The notes under the pieces: generated by a model
Database searches by the model: none
What the model saw: the letters and a program-made list of their open reading frames with translations, nothing else
Told to the model about the DNA's origin: nothing
Shown: piece after piece, positions 33,947 to 42,276 of the stretch
How the letters are laid out: the number at the start of each line of letters is the position of its first letter
Position numbering within the stretch: position 1 is the stretch's first letter
Position numbers and translations under genes: made by a program
NCBI GenBank assembly: GCA_018333535.1
Contig: JAGXTA010000067.1
Span: forward strand, 1-50,636
DNA: 50,636 nt
Direction of reading: 5' to 3'
DNA from: Deltaproteobacteria bacterium
GTDB taxonomy: Bacteria > Desulfobacterota > BSN033 > UBA1163

Positions 33947-34648
33947 CTATCTCTTGAAGTAGTACCTGGCCAGGTTTAGGTCATCTCCATCGTCAACTTC
34001 GATCGAATACTTTCTATCCTCTTGAATAATTCCAACCATCCTCTTCCCAAGAAACGTGTGAACCCCCGACCGGTTTTCACTTCTCATCAATACGTTTCTC
34101 TTCATCGCGACGATGGCGCCATCCAGAAGATACATAGGCTTCACATCCTGGGCCCGGTAGGTTTTCACATTCTTCAAAAAGGGCGATAGTAGGCCCTTTT
34201 TGTCCATTCGCTTCATCCACTGAGGATACTGGCTCACGGGGTAAACTGTAACAGCGGAATCCGCATCTTTCCTTATCATCTCCCGAAGGACCTGATCGAT
34301 CTGGCCCTTTTTCCTGATGGGGATGTTTGCCTGAAGCCATACGACGATATCGGCCAGATACCCTTCCTCACCTTTCAGAAGCCGGACGACATGTCGCAGC
34401 GCCTGCTCGATCGGTGCCGTATCGGTCGAATACTCCTTGGGCCGTTTCACCACCTGGACATCGTACTTCATCGCAACCCTGGCAATCTTTTCATCATCCG
34501 TGGAGATGACAATCTTATTGACCATATGGGATTGGAGGGCGGCCTCGATTGCATAGGCAATGATCGGCTTTCCGAAGAAGGGAATGATGTTCTTGTCCTT
34601 CAATCTTTTGCTTCCCCCTCTTGCAGGGATAATGCAGAGAATGTTCAT
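33947..34648 (-). CDS. pseF: CMP-pseudaminic acid synthetase (cytidylyltransferase)
   Basis: A 233-aa NeuA-type cytidylyltransferase. The CTP-binding motif IIPARGGSKRLKDKNIIPFF is at residues 6-25. ISTDDEKIARVA and WLQANIPIRKKGQIDQVL follow, and the C-terminal EVDDGDDLNLARYYF has the metal-site Asp residues. It activates pseudaminic acid with CTP. The start overlaps the stop of the radical SAM gene by 4 bp. Context with pseI and pseG makes PseF likelier than NeuA or LegF. Confidence 0.88.
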   Translation of the reverse strand: MNILCIIPARGGSKRLKDKNIIPFFGKPIIAYAIEAALQSHMVNKIVISTDDEKIARVAMKYDVQVVKRPKEYSTDTAPIEQALRHVVRLLKGEEGYLADIVVWLQANIPIRKKGQIDQVLREMIRKDADSAVTVYPVSQYPQWMKRMDKKGLLSPFLKNVKTYRAQDVKPMYLLDGAIVAMKRNVLMRSENRSGVHTFLGKRMVGIIQEDRKYSIEVDDGDDLNLARYYFKR

Positions 34649-36027
34649 ACGTCTCCTTTGGATGGAGGGTGCTTCATTTCATTCCATGCTTTCAGTTCTT
34701 TCACCATGCCGTCATGGATCCGATATAATTCTTCGTCCGTAAAATCGGTGAAGTTCACGCTGATCTTCTCTCCTTGTTCATCGAGCCCCAACAAATATGC
34801 TTCCTCATTCTGGATCTTCCCACGGGCTAAGGCCATCTGATAAAGCTCGGTCCCAGGGTAAGGCGTCAAAAAGAAGATGACCTCAGGGGCCAGATTCAAC
34901 TCCTTGCAAAAATCGATTGTTTCTTGAATCGTTTCTTTTGTCTCCCCTGGATAACCGATCATAAACGAACAGTCAGCCCACCCGAGATATTTTTTCGTCA
35001 GACGAATGGCATTTTTGGCCTGTTCGACAGTCACCTTCTTCTTAATGAAATCGAGCATCCTTTGACTCCCAGATTCAATTCCGTAGCCGATCAAAACACA
35101 GCCTGAATCTGCCAGGGTGGCCACCAGCTCTTCTGTCATAAGATTCACTCTGCCAGCACATCCCCAGGTGAACTGTTGACCATGTTTTTTCCCCAATTCC
35201 TTGATTCGTCTGCAAAATTCATGGACGAAATCTTTTTTCATAACGAACTCATCGTCGACAAAATGAAAATAGGTTACTCCGTATCGCTTGTGAAGTAGAT
35301 CTATTTCTTGGACGACATTTTCCGGGGACCGGTGCCGATAGCCCAACCCCATAAAATCGTGATAGCAGTAGATGCATTGGTAGGGACACCCCCTCGTGGC
35401 AAATAGATTCATCGAAAGCGGTGTATCCTGATCTGCCGAACCATCAATCCATTTGTTCCGATTCGGGGCTCCAACGGGATTTTTCAAGTAGATCTCCATG
35501 GAGAAAAGGTCCCATGCCGGCAGGGGTATGGAATCGAGATCCATTATCGGGAACCGCTTCCCATTCTCGAATATCTTCCCAGAAGCGTCCCTGTACCAGA
35601 TCCCCTTCACTTCAGACAGATCTCCCTCCCCTTTCAGTACTTTCATCAACTCCCTGACTGTATCCTCCCCTTCACCGACACACACGACATCGACCGGATT
35701 CCTCTCCAGCATCAGTCCGGGAACAGAAGAACCTACACTTCCACCCACAATCCTTTTCTTATCCGGATGGTATGTCTTAAGTAGTGAGAGAAGCCACTTT
35801 ATATATTTGTAGGTCGTGACAATGCCACCGATTCCGACAACATCGAAAGAAGCCCTTTTGATCCTCTCCTCCACCTCTTCCCGGTCCCATCGGTGGGCAT
35901 TGATATCCAGAACCTCCACCTCATGCCGGTCCTGGAGCAATATAGAAGCAATATAGCCGAGGCCCAATGGAAAGACATTGGGTTTCGACCATTCTCGAAT
36001 GGGAGGATTGATCAGGAGAATTTTCAT
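34645..36027 (-). CDS. B12-binding-domain radical SAM protein
   Basis: A 460-aa protein. The N-terminal cobalamin-binding-like Rossmann domain (KILLINPPIREWSKP, VGIGGIVTTYKYIKW, VGGSVGSSVPGLM) lacks a clear DxHxxG cobalt-ligand motif. The radical SAM core has the iron-sulfur triad CPYQCIYC (about residue 215) and DDEFVMKKDF, GIESGSQRMLDFIKKK and IGYPGETKETIQET. It may methylate or rearrange a sugar carbon or lipid. It is coupled by 4-bp overlaps to the methyltransferase and to pseF, so a role on pseudaminic acid or its precursors is plausible but unproven. Confidence 0.85.
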   Translation of the reverse strand: MKILLINPPIREWSKPNVFPLGLGYIASILLQDRHEVEVLDINAHRWDREEVEERIKRASFDVVGIGGIVTTYKYIKWLLSLLKTYHPDKKRIVGGSVGSSVPGLMLERNPVDVVCVGEGEDTVRELMKVLKGEGDLSEVKGIWYRDASGKIFENGKRFPIMDLDSIPLPAWDLFSMEIYLKNPVGAPNRNKWIDGSADQDTPLSMNLFATRGCPYQCIYCYHDFMGLGYRHRSPENVVQEIDLLHKRYGVTYFHFVDDEFVMKKDFVHEFCRRIKELGKKHGQQFTWGCAGRVNLMTEELVATLADSGCVLIGYGIESGSQRMLDFIKKKVTVEQAKNAIRLTKKYLGWADCSFMIGYPGETKETIQETIDFCKELNLAPEVIFFLTPYPGTELYQMALARGKIQNEEAYLLGLDEQGEKISVNFTDFTDEELYRIHDGMVKELKAWNEMKHPPSKGDV

Positions 36028-36662
36028 TTTTTTAGCAGAAACATGATGTCCAGATTATCATTGTTGACGTACTTAAACAGTTGGACCTTGACCGGCTTCA
36101 GATCGGAAAAGGTTTTCCTGAAAGCCTTTGCGAAGTCCGTCTTCCAGAGTAAACCCTTCTCCCCCCGATACGGAATCTCTTCATATTTCTCCGAATAATA
36201 CTCATAGCCCCAGATATACTTCCGGCTGCAACGATAGATCTCCTTTAAGGCCTTCTTGATATTTTTGGGACTGATATGGATGAGAACTCCAGAGGTAAAA
36301 ACGAGGTCAAAATATCCATCTTTAAAAGGGATATCAAAGATATTCCCCTTAATGATCTGAATCCCCTTAGCCCTTTTCTTTGCCATCTCCACGGCGTAAT
36401 CCTGGGGCTCGATTCCATACAGGTTATCAAACCCCATCCTTTGAAGGCACAAAAGTTGATTTCCAATATTGCAGCCCACTTCAAGAATCCGCATGGAACG
36501 GTCAAGTCCGTTCAGGAATTGACCGTTCATCTCTGTCCGGGTCACTCCGAAATTGCGCTTGTAGAGCCTCTCCATGGCGCTCAGGGAAGTCCGGTTCCGA
36601 TCCGTATACTCTTGGCCAAAATCCCCCGCCCATTTTTCAATCTGCCGATTCGATTTCCGCAT
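36024..36662 (-). CDS. Pseudaminic acid biosynthesis-associated methyltransferase
   Basis: About 212 aa. The start QIEKWAGDFGQEYTDRN matches the methylase family found in pse clusters. The SAM motif is ILEVGCNIGNQLLCLQRMG, then YGIEPQDYAVEMAKKRA, VFTSGVLIHISPKN and a C-terminal FKYVNNDNLDIMFLLKK. The ATG at 36662 is preceded by AGGAG at 8 nt, so I use it rather than the GTG at 36671. The target is unknown; probably a hydroxyl or amidine of the pseudaminic acid-like sugar. Confidence 0.82.
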   Translation of the reverse strand: MRKSNRQIEKWAGDFGQEYTDRNRTSLSAMERLYKRNFGVTRTEMNGQFLNGLDRSMRILEVGCNIGNQLLCLQRMGFDNLYGIEPQDYAVEMAKKRAKGIQIIKGNIFDIPFKDGYFDLVFTSGVLIHISPKNIKKALKEIYRCSRKYIWGYEYYSEKYEEIPYRGEKGLLWKTDFAKAFRKTFSDLKPVKVQLFKYVNNDNLDIMFLLKK

Positions 36663-36678
36663 GATCCCCACTCCTATC

Positions 36679-37437
36679 TCAAATCCTCACCTGAATGCCC
36701 TTCTCTCTCAAAAAATGTTTGGTCTCCAGAGGGGTCATCTGGGTGAAATGATAGATGCTTGCTGCAGCCACCGCTGAGGCCTTTCCCTTGACCAGGACTT
36801 CGAGCATATGGTCATAACTCCCTGCCCCGCCGGAAGCAATCACCGGGATGGAAACCGCATCGGCCACGGCTTGAATTAATTCTGTATCATACCCTTCCAT
36901 CGTCCCATCTCTATCGATAGAGGTCAGCAATATTTCTCCTGCCCCCAGTTGTTCAACCTCCTTCGCAAAAAGAATAGGTTCCTTTCCCGTTGGCTTGGTT
37001 CCGGAATGAATAAAGACCTCATGTTTCCCGTCGGCCGACCTTTTAAAGTCGATGGAAATCACAATGCACTGGGAGCCGAACTTCCGGGCCGCTTCTCTGA
37101 TCATCTCCGGCTCCTCAAAGGCGGCGCTATTGATCGCCACTTTGTCGGCACCGCAGCGGAGAAGGGTTTTTACGTCCTCCACTTTCCGAACCCCTCCTCC
37201 CACGGTCAGAGGCATCAAACACTCATCGGCAAAATCATCGACCAGTCTGAAGTCCGGGGATCTTCCTTCCTGGGTGGCACTGATATCGAGAAAGATCAAT
37301 TCATCCACCTCGCGCAGCCGGTAAACCTTGATGGCTTGCAGAAGACTTCCCACTCGCCTCCAGCTATCGAAGCGGACTCCCTTGACAAGGGTGAAATTTT
37401 TATAAAGGAGTATGGGAATGATACGAGTCTTGATCAC
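36679..37437 (-). CDS. hisF: HisF-like barrel protein, module 2
   Basis: A 252-aa barrel with DELIFLDISATQEGR, LTVGGGVRKVEDVKTLL, VISIDFKRSADGKHEVF and LLTSIDRDGTMEGYDTEL. As in module 1, the first strand (RIIPILLYK) has Leu in place of the HisF catalytic Asp11, while the Asp130 equivalent is present. It lies 10 bp after the hisH-like gene. It probably passes ammonia to the adjacent amidotransferase rather than making histidine. Confidence 0.85.
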   Translation of the reverse strand: MIKTRIIPILLYKNFTLVKGVRFDSWRRVGSLLQAIKVYRLREVDELIFLDISATQEGRSPDFRLVDDFADECLMPLTVGGGVRKVEDVKTLLRCGADKVAINSAAFEEPEMIREAARKFGSQCIVISIDFKRSADGKHEVFIHSGTKPTGKEPILFAKEVEQLGAGEILLTSIDRDGTMEGYDTELIQAVADAVSIPVIASGGAGSYDHMLEVLVKGKASAVAAASIYHFTQMTPLETKHFLREKGIQVRI

Positions 37438-37447
37438 CTTGACCCTC

Positions 37448-38065
37448 TCAAAGAGACAAGAAGTTACTGAGCAGTTTGAGACCTAATTGCAGGCTTTTCT
37501 CGGGATGAAACTGAACCCCTATCACATTTTTTCTATTCACTGCCGAGACAAAGTTTCCGCAATAAGGTGTCAAGCAGAGAATATCCTCCCGGTTCTTGCA
37601 AGCGAAGTGGTAGCTGTGGACGAAGTAAAAATCTTTTTCCGAGGGTATGTTCCTGAAAAGGGGGTGAGGTCTCTTGAGCACGACCTCATTCCAGCCTATG
37701 TGGGGGACTTTTACCCCGGGTCCATCAGGCTCAAATCGAACCACTTCTCCGGGGATCAAATCTAATCCCGCTGTCTCTCCGTCTTCGTACCCCCGGCTGG
37801 CAAGAAGCTGCATCCCCAGACAGATTCCAAGAAACGGAATCTCCTTCTGAAGAACCTCTTCTTTTATAGTCTGCTCGAGGCCAAGCTCTCTTATATTGCG
37901 CATCCCGTCGCCGAAGGCTCCCACTCCCGGAAGGATAATGTAATTTGCCTCTTTAAGATCTTCAGCCCTGCCAGTAATCACGGGCTCTCCCCGACATTCT
38001 TCGATCGCCCGGGCGACAGAGTCGAGGTTTCCCATAGCGTAGTCGATAATGGCCACTTTTTTCAT
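37448..38065 (-). CDS. hisH: HisH-like glutamine amidotransferase, module 2
   Basis: A 205-aa glutaminase with an intact triad: Cys in LGICLGMQLLASRG and His/Glu in GVQFHPEKSLQLG. It begins KVAIIDYAMGNLDSVARAIEE. It supplies ammonia to the module 2 amidotransferase. The protein is clearly diverged from module 1 HisH, so the two modules are old paralogues or separate acquisitions rather than a recent duplication. Confidence 0.87.
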   Translation of the reverse strand: MKKVAIIDYAMGNLDSVARAIEECRGEPVITGRAEDLKEANYIILPGVGAFGDGMRNIRELGLEQTIKEEVLQKEIPFLGICLGMQLLASRGYEDGETAGLDLIPGEVVRFEPDGPGVKVPHIGWNEVVLKRPHPLFRNIPSEKDFYFVHSYHFACKNREDILCLTPYCGNFVSAVNRKNVIGVQFHPEKSLQLGLKLLSNFLSL

Positions 38066-38074
38066 CGGAGGGGA

Positions 38075-39229
38075 TCACTCGTCATTGTCATAGTTGATCT
38101 TTGTCAGATTTCCGTTTTTATCTTTAATGAGGTTTCCCCGCGAATCGCAGACGAAAAGCTTCTTATTGGTAAAACGGTCGCAGACCTTGATGAACTCGTC
38201 CAGACTCATGTCGATCTCTTTAAGAATTTCCTCCAGCGGATAACCGAGATAGACCCACGGAAATTTCCCGTCGTGAAGTTTTACTAATTGGGTTGCTTCC
38301 TGCCTCGTGATCCTTCCGCGCCTCACATGTATACATGCCAAATCGGTTGCACGGCCAAAAGCAAATTTCAGAAATTTGAAATAATCATGAATACCTGTTT
38401 GACAGTTGTCGAGGTTTTCGTAATTCACCAAAGAACCTTCGACCGCCCGATGATAAGTCCTGAACCCATAGGCCTGAGCCACCAGAGCGTTATGATAACC
38501 GTCCCAGGGAACATAATATCCAAGAAAGATTCCTGTGACGCCCACCCTTCTCAAATCGTCATCCGTGGGGTAGGTATATTGGACCAAATCCTGCTGCCTG
38601 ACAATATTCTGTCTAACCAGATCGGATACCCTCAGGCCGAGCAACCCGCCGAACTCTTCCAACCACCTCCGCGTGAGGGTATTGTTCTCCGCCGCGCCGG
38701 CAGGCCCCCCATATTCGTTCTGCGAGTTCTCCCCCCATACGATGAGAGGGATCTGCATCTGAACGGCGATCCTGACCGGGATGGTAAATATGGTGACATG
38801 CTCAGGCCACGAGATGTCACCGATCTCAGTCAGGGCCAGATAATTGATTTTTCTCCTCACCACTGGGTTCGTCGTCACCTCGATGTAATCGACTCCAAGC
38901 CTTTTTAGGTTTTCGATATTGTACCGCCCGATCTCGGAAAGCTTGTCCGTTGAGGAGGTAACGCATAAAGGCGTCATCCCGAGTTCAAGCATGGTAATGA
39001 CCTGGTAGTGACTGTCCTTACCACCGCTCACCGGAACGATGCAATCATAGTTGCTCCCGTCTTTTGACCTGTAACGCTCCAGAATGCGAAGCAGCTCCCC
39101 TTTTCGCACATTCCAGTCAATCTCCTTCCGGCCTTCGTAGGAACGGCAGGCATTACAGACCCCTTCCTCGTCGATATGGAGGTCGGGCTTGGTCTCGGGC
39201 ATGATGCAATGTTTGCAGTATCTAATCAT
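38075..39229 (-). CDS. N-acetyl sugar amidotransferase, module 2 (PseA/WbpG family)
   Basis: 384 aa from the ATG at 39227-39229, which overlaps the pseC stop by 4 bp; the frame is open further upstream, but that part copies the pseC end in another frame. N-terminal CKHCIMPETKPDLHIDEEG with CNAC binds metal. The PP-loop is PVSGGKDSHYQVITML. IVWGENSQNEYGGPAG and FGRATDLACIHVRRGRI are conserved in the family. Being inserted directly after pseC, it is the best candidate for PseA, which converts the 7-acetamido group of pseudaminic acid to acetamidino in Campylobacter. Confidence 0.87.
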   Translation of the reverse strand: MIRYCKHCIMPETKPDLHIDEEGVCNACRSYEGRKEIDWNVRKGELLRILERYRSKDGSNYDCIVPVSGGKDSHYQVITMLELGMTPLCVTSSTDKLSEIGRYNIENLKRLGVDYIEVTTNPVVRRKINYLALTEIGDISWPEHVTIFTIPVRIAVQMQIPLIVWGENSQNEYGGPAGAAENNTLTRRWLEEFGGLLGLRVSDLVRQNIVRQQDLVQYTYPTDDDLRRVGVTGIFLGYYVPWDGYHNALVAQAYGFRTYHRAVEGSLVNYENLDNCQTGIHDYFKFLKFAFGRATDLACIHVRRGRITRQEATQLVKLHDGKFPWVYLGYPLEEILKEIDMSLDEFIKVCDRFTNKKLFVCDSRGNLIKDKNGNLTKINYDNDE

Positions 39230-40401
39230 GCTAAGCTCTCCTTTAATGTCTTGATCACATAATGGACATCCCTGTCCGTCATGCCGGGATGAATGGGAAG
39301 TGTCATGGTTCGGCGATAATAATCTTCCGCCTTTTTGCACATTCCCTTTTCATATCCCAGTCGACGGTAGTAAGGATGAAAATAGACCGGAATGTAATGA
39401 ACCTGCACACCGATGTTCGAGTCTCTTAATCTCTCAAAAACTCTTTTTCGTTTGGAAGCATCTTTCAGACGGATACAGTATATATGCCAGGCTGACTTCA
39501 CAGAGGGCCTGGTCACAGGTAAAACGATTTCCTCCAATTGAGAAAGTTTCTCATTATAGAGAGCGGCAATCTCTCTTCTCCGCTTTAAAAACGCACCGAT
39601 CCTCTTAAGCTGGCTTCTTCCAAGTGCACACTGGAAATCTGTAATTCGGTAATTGAAACCAAGGGCCTGCATTTCAGAGTACCATGGGCCTTCATCCTTC
39701 TCCATCAATGCTTTCCTTTCCCTCACGATCCCATGGTTTCTCAACATCAAGAGCTTCCGGTAAAGCTGCTGATTGTTGGTGAGAATAGCACCTCCCTCTC
39801 CAGTTGTAATCGATTTCACAGGATGGAAACTCAAAATGGTCATATCCGAAAACCGTCCATCTCCCACCCTGATCCACTCGCCCCGCCTGCCCCGCCTTGA
39901 AAGTCTGTATTCCGCACCCAGGGCATGGGCAGCATCTTCGATGACCATCAAGCCATGCTTCTTGGCAATCCTTCTTATCTCATCCAGGTCACATGGGTGA
40001 CCAGCAAAATGCACCTGGATAATGGCTCTGGTCCTTTTTGAAATTCTTTTTTCGATCTTACGGGGATCAATGTTGATCGTATCTTCCTGGATATCCACGA
40101 ATACGGGTCTGCCTCCGCAATAAAGGACACTGTTTGCTGATGCGGCAAAGGTGATCGGAGAAGTGATCACTTCATCTCCAGCCTTTATCCCCGCCGCAAG
40201 ACAGGAAACATGCAAAGCTGCCGTTCCATTAGAGACGGCTACGGCATATTTCGCACCCGTATAACTACAGAGGGCATCTTCGAATTCCTTGATGGCAGGC
40301 CCCTGGGTGATCCAGTCTGACTTTAAGACCTCGATGACAGAGGAGATATCTTTTCGGTTGATAGATTGGTGACTGTAATGAAGATATTTATTCAATCTCA
40401 A
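39226..40401 (-). CDS. pseC: UDP-4-amino-4,6-dideoxy-N-acetyl-beta-L-altrosamine transaminase
   Basis: A 391-aa DegT-family aminotransferase. It has YSHQSINRKDISSVIEVLKS, typical of PseC, then AVSNGTAALHVSCLAAGIK, SPITFAASANSVLYCGG, IEDAAHALGAEY and the PLP Lys in SFHPVKSITTGEGGAIL. It aminates the 4-keto sugar made by PseB. It overlaps the end of pseB by 14 bp and the next gene by 4 bp. Confidence 0.93.
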   Translation of the reverse strand: MRLNKYLHYSHQSINRKDISSVIEVLKSDWITQGPAIKEFEDALCSYTGAKYAVAVSNGTAALHVSCLAAGIKAGDEVITSPITFAASANSVLYCGGRPVFVDIQEDTINIDPRKIEKRISKRTRAIIQVHFAGHPCDLDEIRRIAKKHGLMVIEDAAHALGAEYRLSRRGRRGEWIRVGDGRFSDMTILSFHPVKSITTGEGGAILTNNQQLYRKLLMLRNHGIVRERKALMEKDEGPWYSEMQALGFNYRITDFQCALGRSQLKRIGAFLKRRREIAALYNEKLSQLEEIVLPVTRPSVKSAWHIYCIRLKDASKRKRVFERLRDSNIGVQVHYIPVYFHPYYRRLGYEKGMCKKAEDYYRRTMTLPIHPGMTDRDVHYVIKTLKESLA

Positions 40402-41380
40402 CCCCCTTTACGATCTCCCCAAGCTCTGAGACTGACAACCATTGGTCGTTCCTATCACTCCGATATGTAAACCCTTCCGGCACATAGGGATAGGGGTCAT
40501 ATTTCTTGAAGGCATTTCCCCTCGCAACCGTAGGCGGCAGGATGATATAAATTCCATTATAGATTTTGGTATTTCGTGCTTCGTCCTCCGAGATCAGTGT
40601 CTCGTTGATCTTCTCCCCCGGTCTCACACCGATCACTTTGAAAGTACATTCCGGTTCAATGGCTTTGGCTAAATCTACGATCTTCATTGAGGGAATGACG
40701 GGGACGAAAACTTCTCCTCCTTCCGCCTCATAGAGAGACTGAATCACTACCTCCACTCCCTGCTCTAAAGTGATCCAGAACCTAGTCATGCGGTCATCGG
40801 TGATAGGAAATTCTTTAACCTTCTGTTTTTTGAGGTTGAGGAAAAAAGGAACCACACTCCCCCTGGATCCGACAACATTTCCATAGCGCACGACAGAAAA
40901 GATAACCCTTCCGCCCGCATAGGCATTGGCAGCAATAAATATTTTTTCAGCAGAGAGTTTGGTTGCTCCGTATAGGTTAATAGGAATAACAGCCTTGTCG
41001 GTCGATAGGGCAATAACCTTCTTGACTCCCTTATCGATGGCCGCGTCGACAATGTTGTCTGCTCCGACCACGTTCGTTTTGACGGCCTCGGTGGGGTTAT
41101 ATTCAAGGGCAGGGACCTGCTTTAGCGCAGCAGCGTGAATTACGTAATCGACCCCCTCGAAGGCCCTGTAAAGCCGGTCTTTGTCTCTTATGTCTCCCAA
41201 GAAATAGCGGATAGGATACTCACTATCGGGATAAACCTTGGCCATCTCGCTCTGTTTGAATTCATCGCGGCTGAAGATGATTAGTTTCTTAGGCCTCTCT
41301 TTTTTAAGAACGATTTCAGTGAATTTCTTCCCAAAGGATCCTGTGCCACCGGTGATGAGAATTACTTTGTCGTTTAGCAT
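40388..41380 (-). CDS. pseB: UDP-N-acetylglucosamine 4,6-dehydratase (inverting)
   Basis: A 330-aa SDR. ILITGGTGSFGKKFTEIVL at the N-terminus has the PseB/FlaA1 form of the NAD motif. VIHAAALKQVPALEYNP and LSTDKAVIPINLYGATKLSAEK contain the catalytic residues; DRMTRFWITLEQGVE and IGVRPGEKINETLIS are family marks. It makes UDP-2-acetamido-2,6-dideoxy-L-arabino-hexulose, the first pseudaminic acid precursor. It is the first gene of the long operon and follows a GAGGTG Shine-Dalgarno site. Confidence 0.94.
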   Translation of the reverse strand: MLNDKVILITGGTGSFGKKFTEIVLKKERPKKLIIFSRDEFKQSEMAKVYPDSEYPIRYFLGDIRDKDRLYRAFEGVDYVIHAAALKQVPALEYNPTEAVKTNVVGADNIVDAAIDKGVKKVIALSTDKAVIPINLYGATKLSAEKIFIAANAYAGGRVIFSVVRYGNVVGSRGSVVPFFLNLKKQKVKEFPITDDRMTRFWITLEQGVEVVIQSLYEAEGGEVFVPVIPSMKIVDLAKAIEPECTFKVIGVRPGEKINETLISEDEARNTKIYNGIYIILPPTVARGNAFKKYDPYPYVPEGFTYRSDRNDQWLSVSELGEIVKGVEIE

Positions 41381-41545
41381 AGTTTACACCTCGAAAATTC
41401 TAACATCTCTCATTCATAGGAGCAGGGAATAGTTTTATTTTTAAATGAGACTATCTGCACAAAGTCCGCATGATCTATCATCAGAATTACTTAGAACTTT
41501 ATCCCCTTTAATTCCATATCACTTCTCTCCGATTTCCCTTTCTTC

Positions 41546-42163
41546 TTAAATTCTAAATACTTTTGTAGAATCCAACCCCTTCTGCTTTGCTAAAGATTTG
41601 ATGTACGAGGTTTGTTCCTGCATCGAAGTGATCAGAATGGCATCAGGGTTTAATCCCTTCATTTCCTGCAAGTTAAGGACTTTATGGCCGAGAAATTTCT
41701 TGCCCTGTTTGTCTCCGTCTTCGTCTGTAATGCCTACCAATTTCATATCTGATCCTTGAAGAGTAATATACGCAACCTCCATCTCGTCACTTACCCCACA
41801 AAATGCAACCCGTTTCACCCCGTCCTCCTGCATCTCAAGGAGTCTTTTCGAAATCACTTTTTTCATTTCCGCATAGTGTTGAATATTATAAAAAAAGAAA
41901 TGTACCATCAGCTTCGACTTTTCTGCAAAACCTTTTGGGGTCAAATAGTATGCAATTCTTCGTGGTGGAAACCCTTTCAACCTGATCAAGCCCCTTCTGG
42001 CCATTCTCTTGATACAGGCATTGGTTACTCCCAAAGCGATCCCAAACTTATGAGAAAGCTCCCGCTGGGAGACCTTCGGGTTCTGCTCGATCTCTCCTAA
42101 CAACTGCAGATCGCGCATGCGATCGGAAGGCTTAAAAAGTTGATCTTGTAGGCTATTGTTCAT
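41546..42163 (-). CDS. Winged-helix regulator with C-terminal Rossmann-like domain
   Basis: A 205-aa protein. Residues 16-80 form a winged helix (LLGEIEQNPKVSQRELSHKFG, CIKRMARRGLIRL, YYLTPKGFAEK). The C-terminal half (KRVAFCGVSDEMEVAYITLQGSDMK, NPDAILITS) looks like the nucleotide-binding start of PglD or CoA-binding domains. Such genes commonly head polysaccharide clusters, so it may control the pse operon downstream. The first ATG lies inside an inverted repeat and only about 4 nt after the expected transcription start. Met16 (42118) is the alternative start. Confidence 0.75.
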   Translation of the reverse strand: MNNSLQDQLFKPSDRMRDLQLLGEIEQNPKVSQRELSHKFGIALGVTNACIKRMARRGLIRLKGFPPRRIAYYLTPKGFAEKSKLMVHFFFYNIQHYAEMKKVISKRLLEMQEDGVKRVAFCGVSDEMEVAYITLQGSDMKLVGITDEDGDKQGKKFLGHKVLNLQEMKGLNPDAILITSMQEQTSYIKSLAKQKGLDSTKVFRI

Positions 42164-42201
42164 TTTTTGAACAATAATAACCCAAAAAAAAGGTTTGTCA
42201 A
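42154..42201 (-). promoter_or_regulatory. Promoter with inverted-repeat operator overlapping the regulator's start codon
   Basis: The minus strand shows TTGACA (42196-42201), a 16-bp spacer and TATTAT (42174-42179). A 9-bp perfect inverted repeat, TATTGTTCA (42154-42162) and TGAACAATA (42168-42176), runs from the -10 box over the transcription start into the ATG. This suggests autoregulation and a leaderless or nearly leaderless mRNA. Confidence 0.65.
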
Positions 42202-42276
42202 GAAAAATATTGAATGATTAATGAAAATTGGGAGAGGGGGTTTTAAACCAGGGCAGGAGCAATGCAATCCAACTTT

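Noticed and set aside
39230-39340. Upstream extension of the module 2 amidotransferase by 37 codons
   Set aside because: It is the pseC 3' end read in another frame. The ATG at 39229 overlaps the pseC stop in the ATGA pattern and begins the conserved CKHC region.
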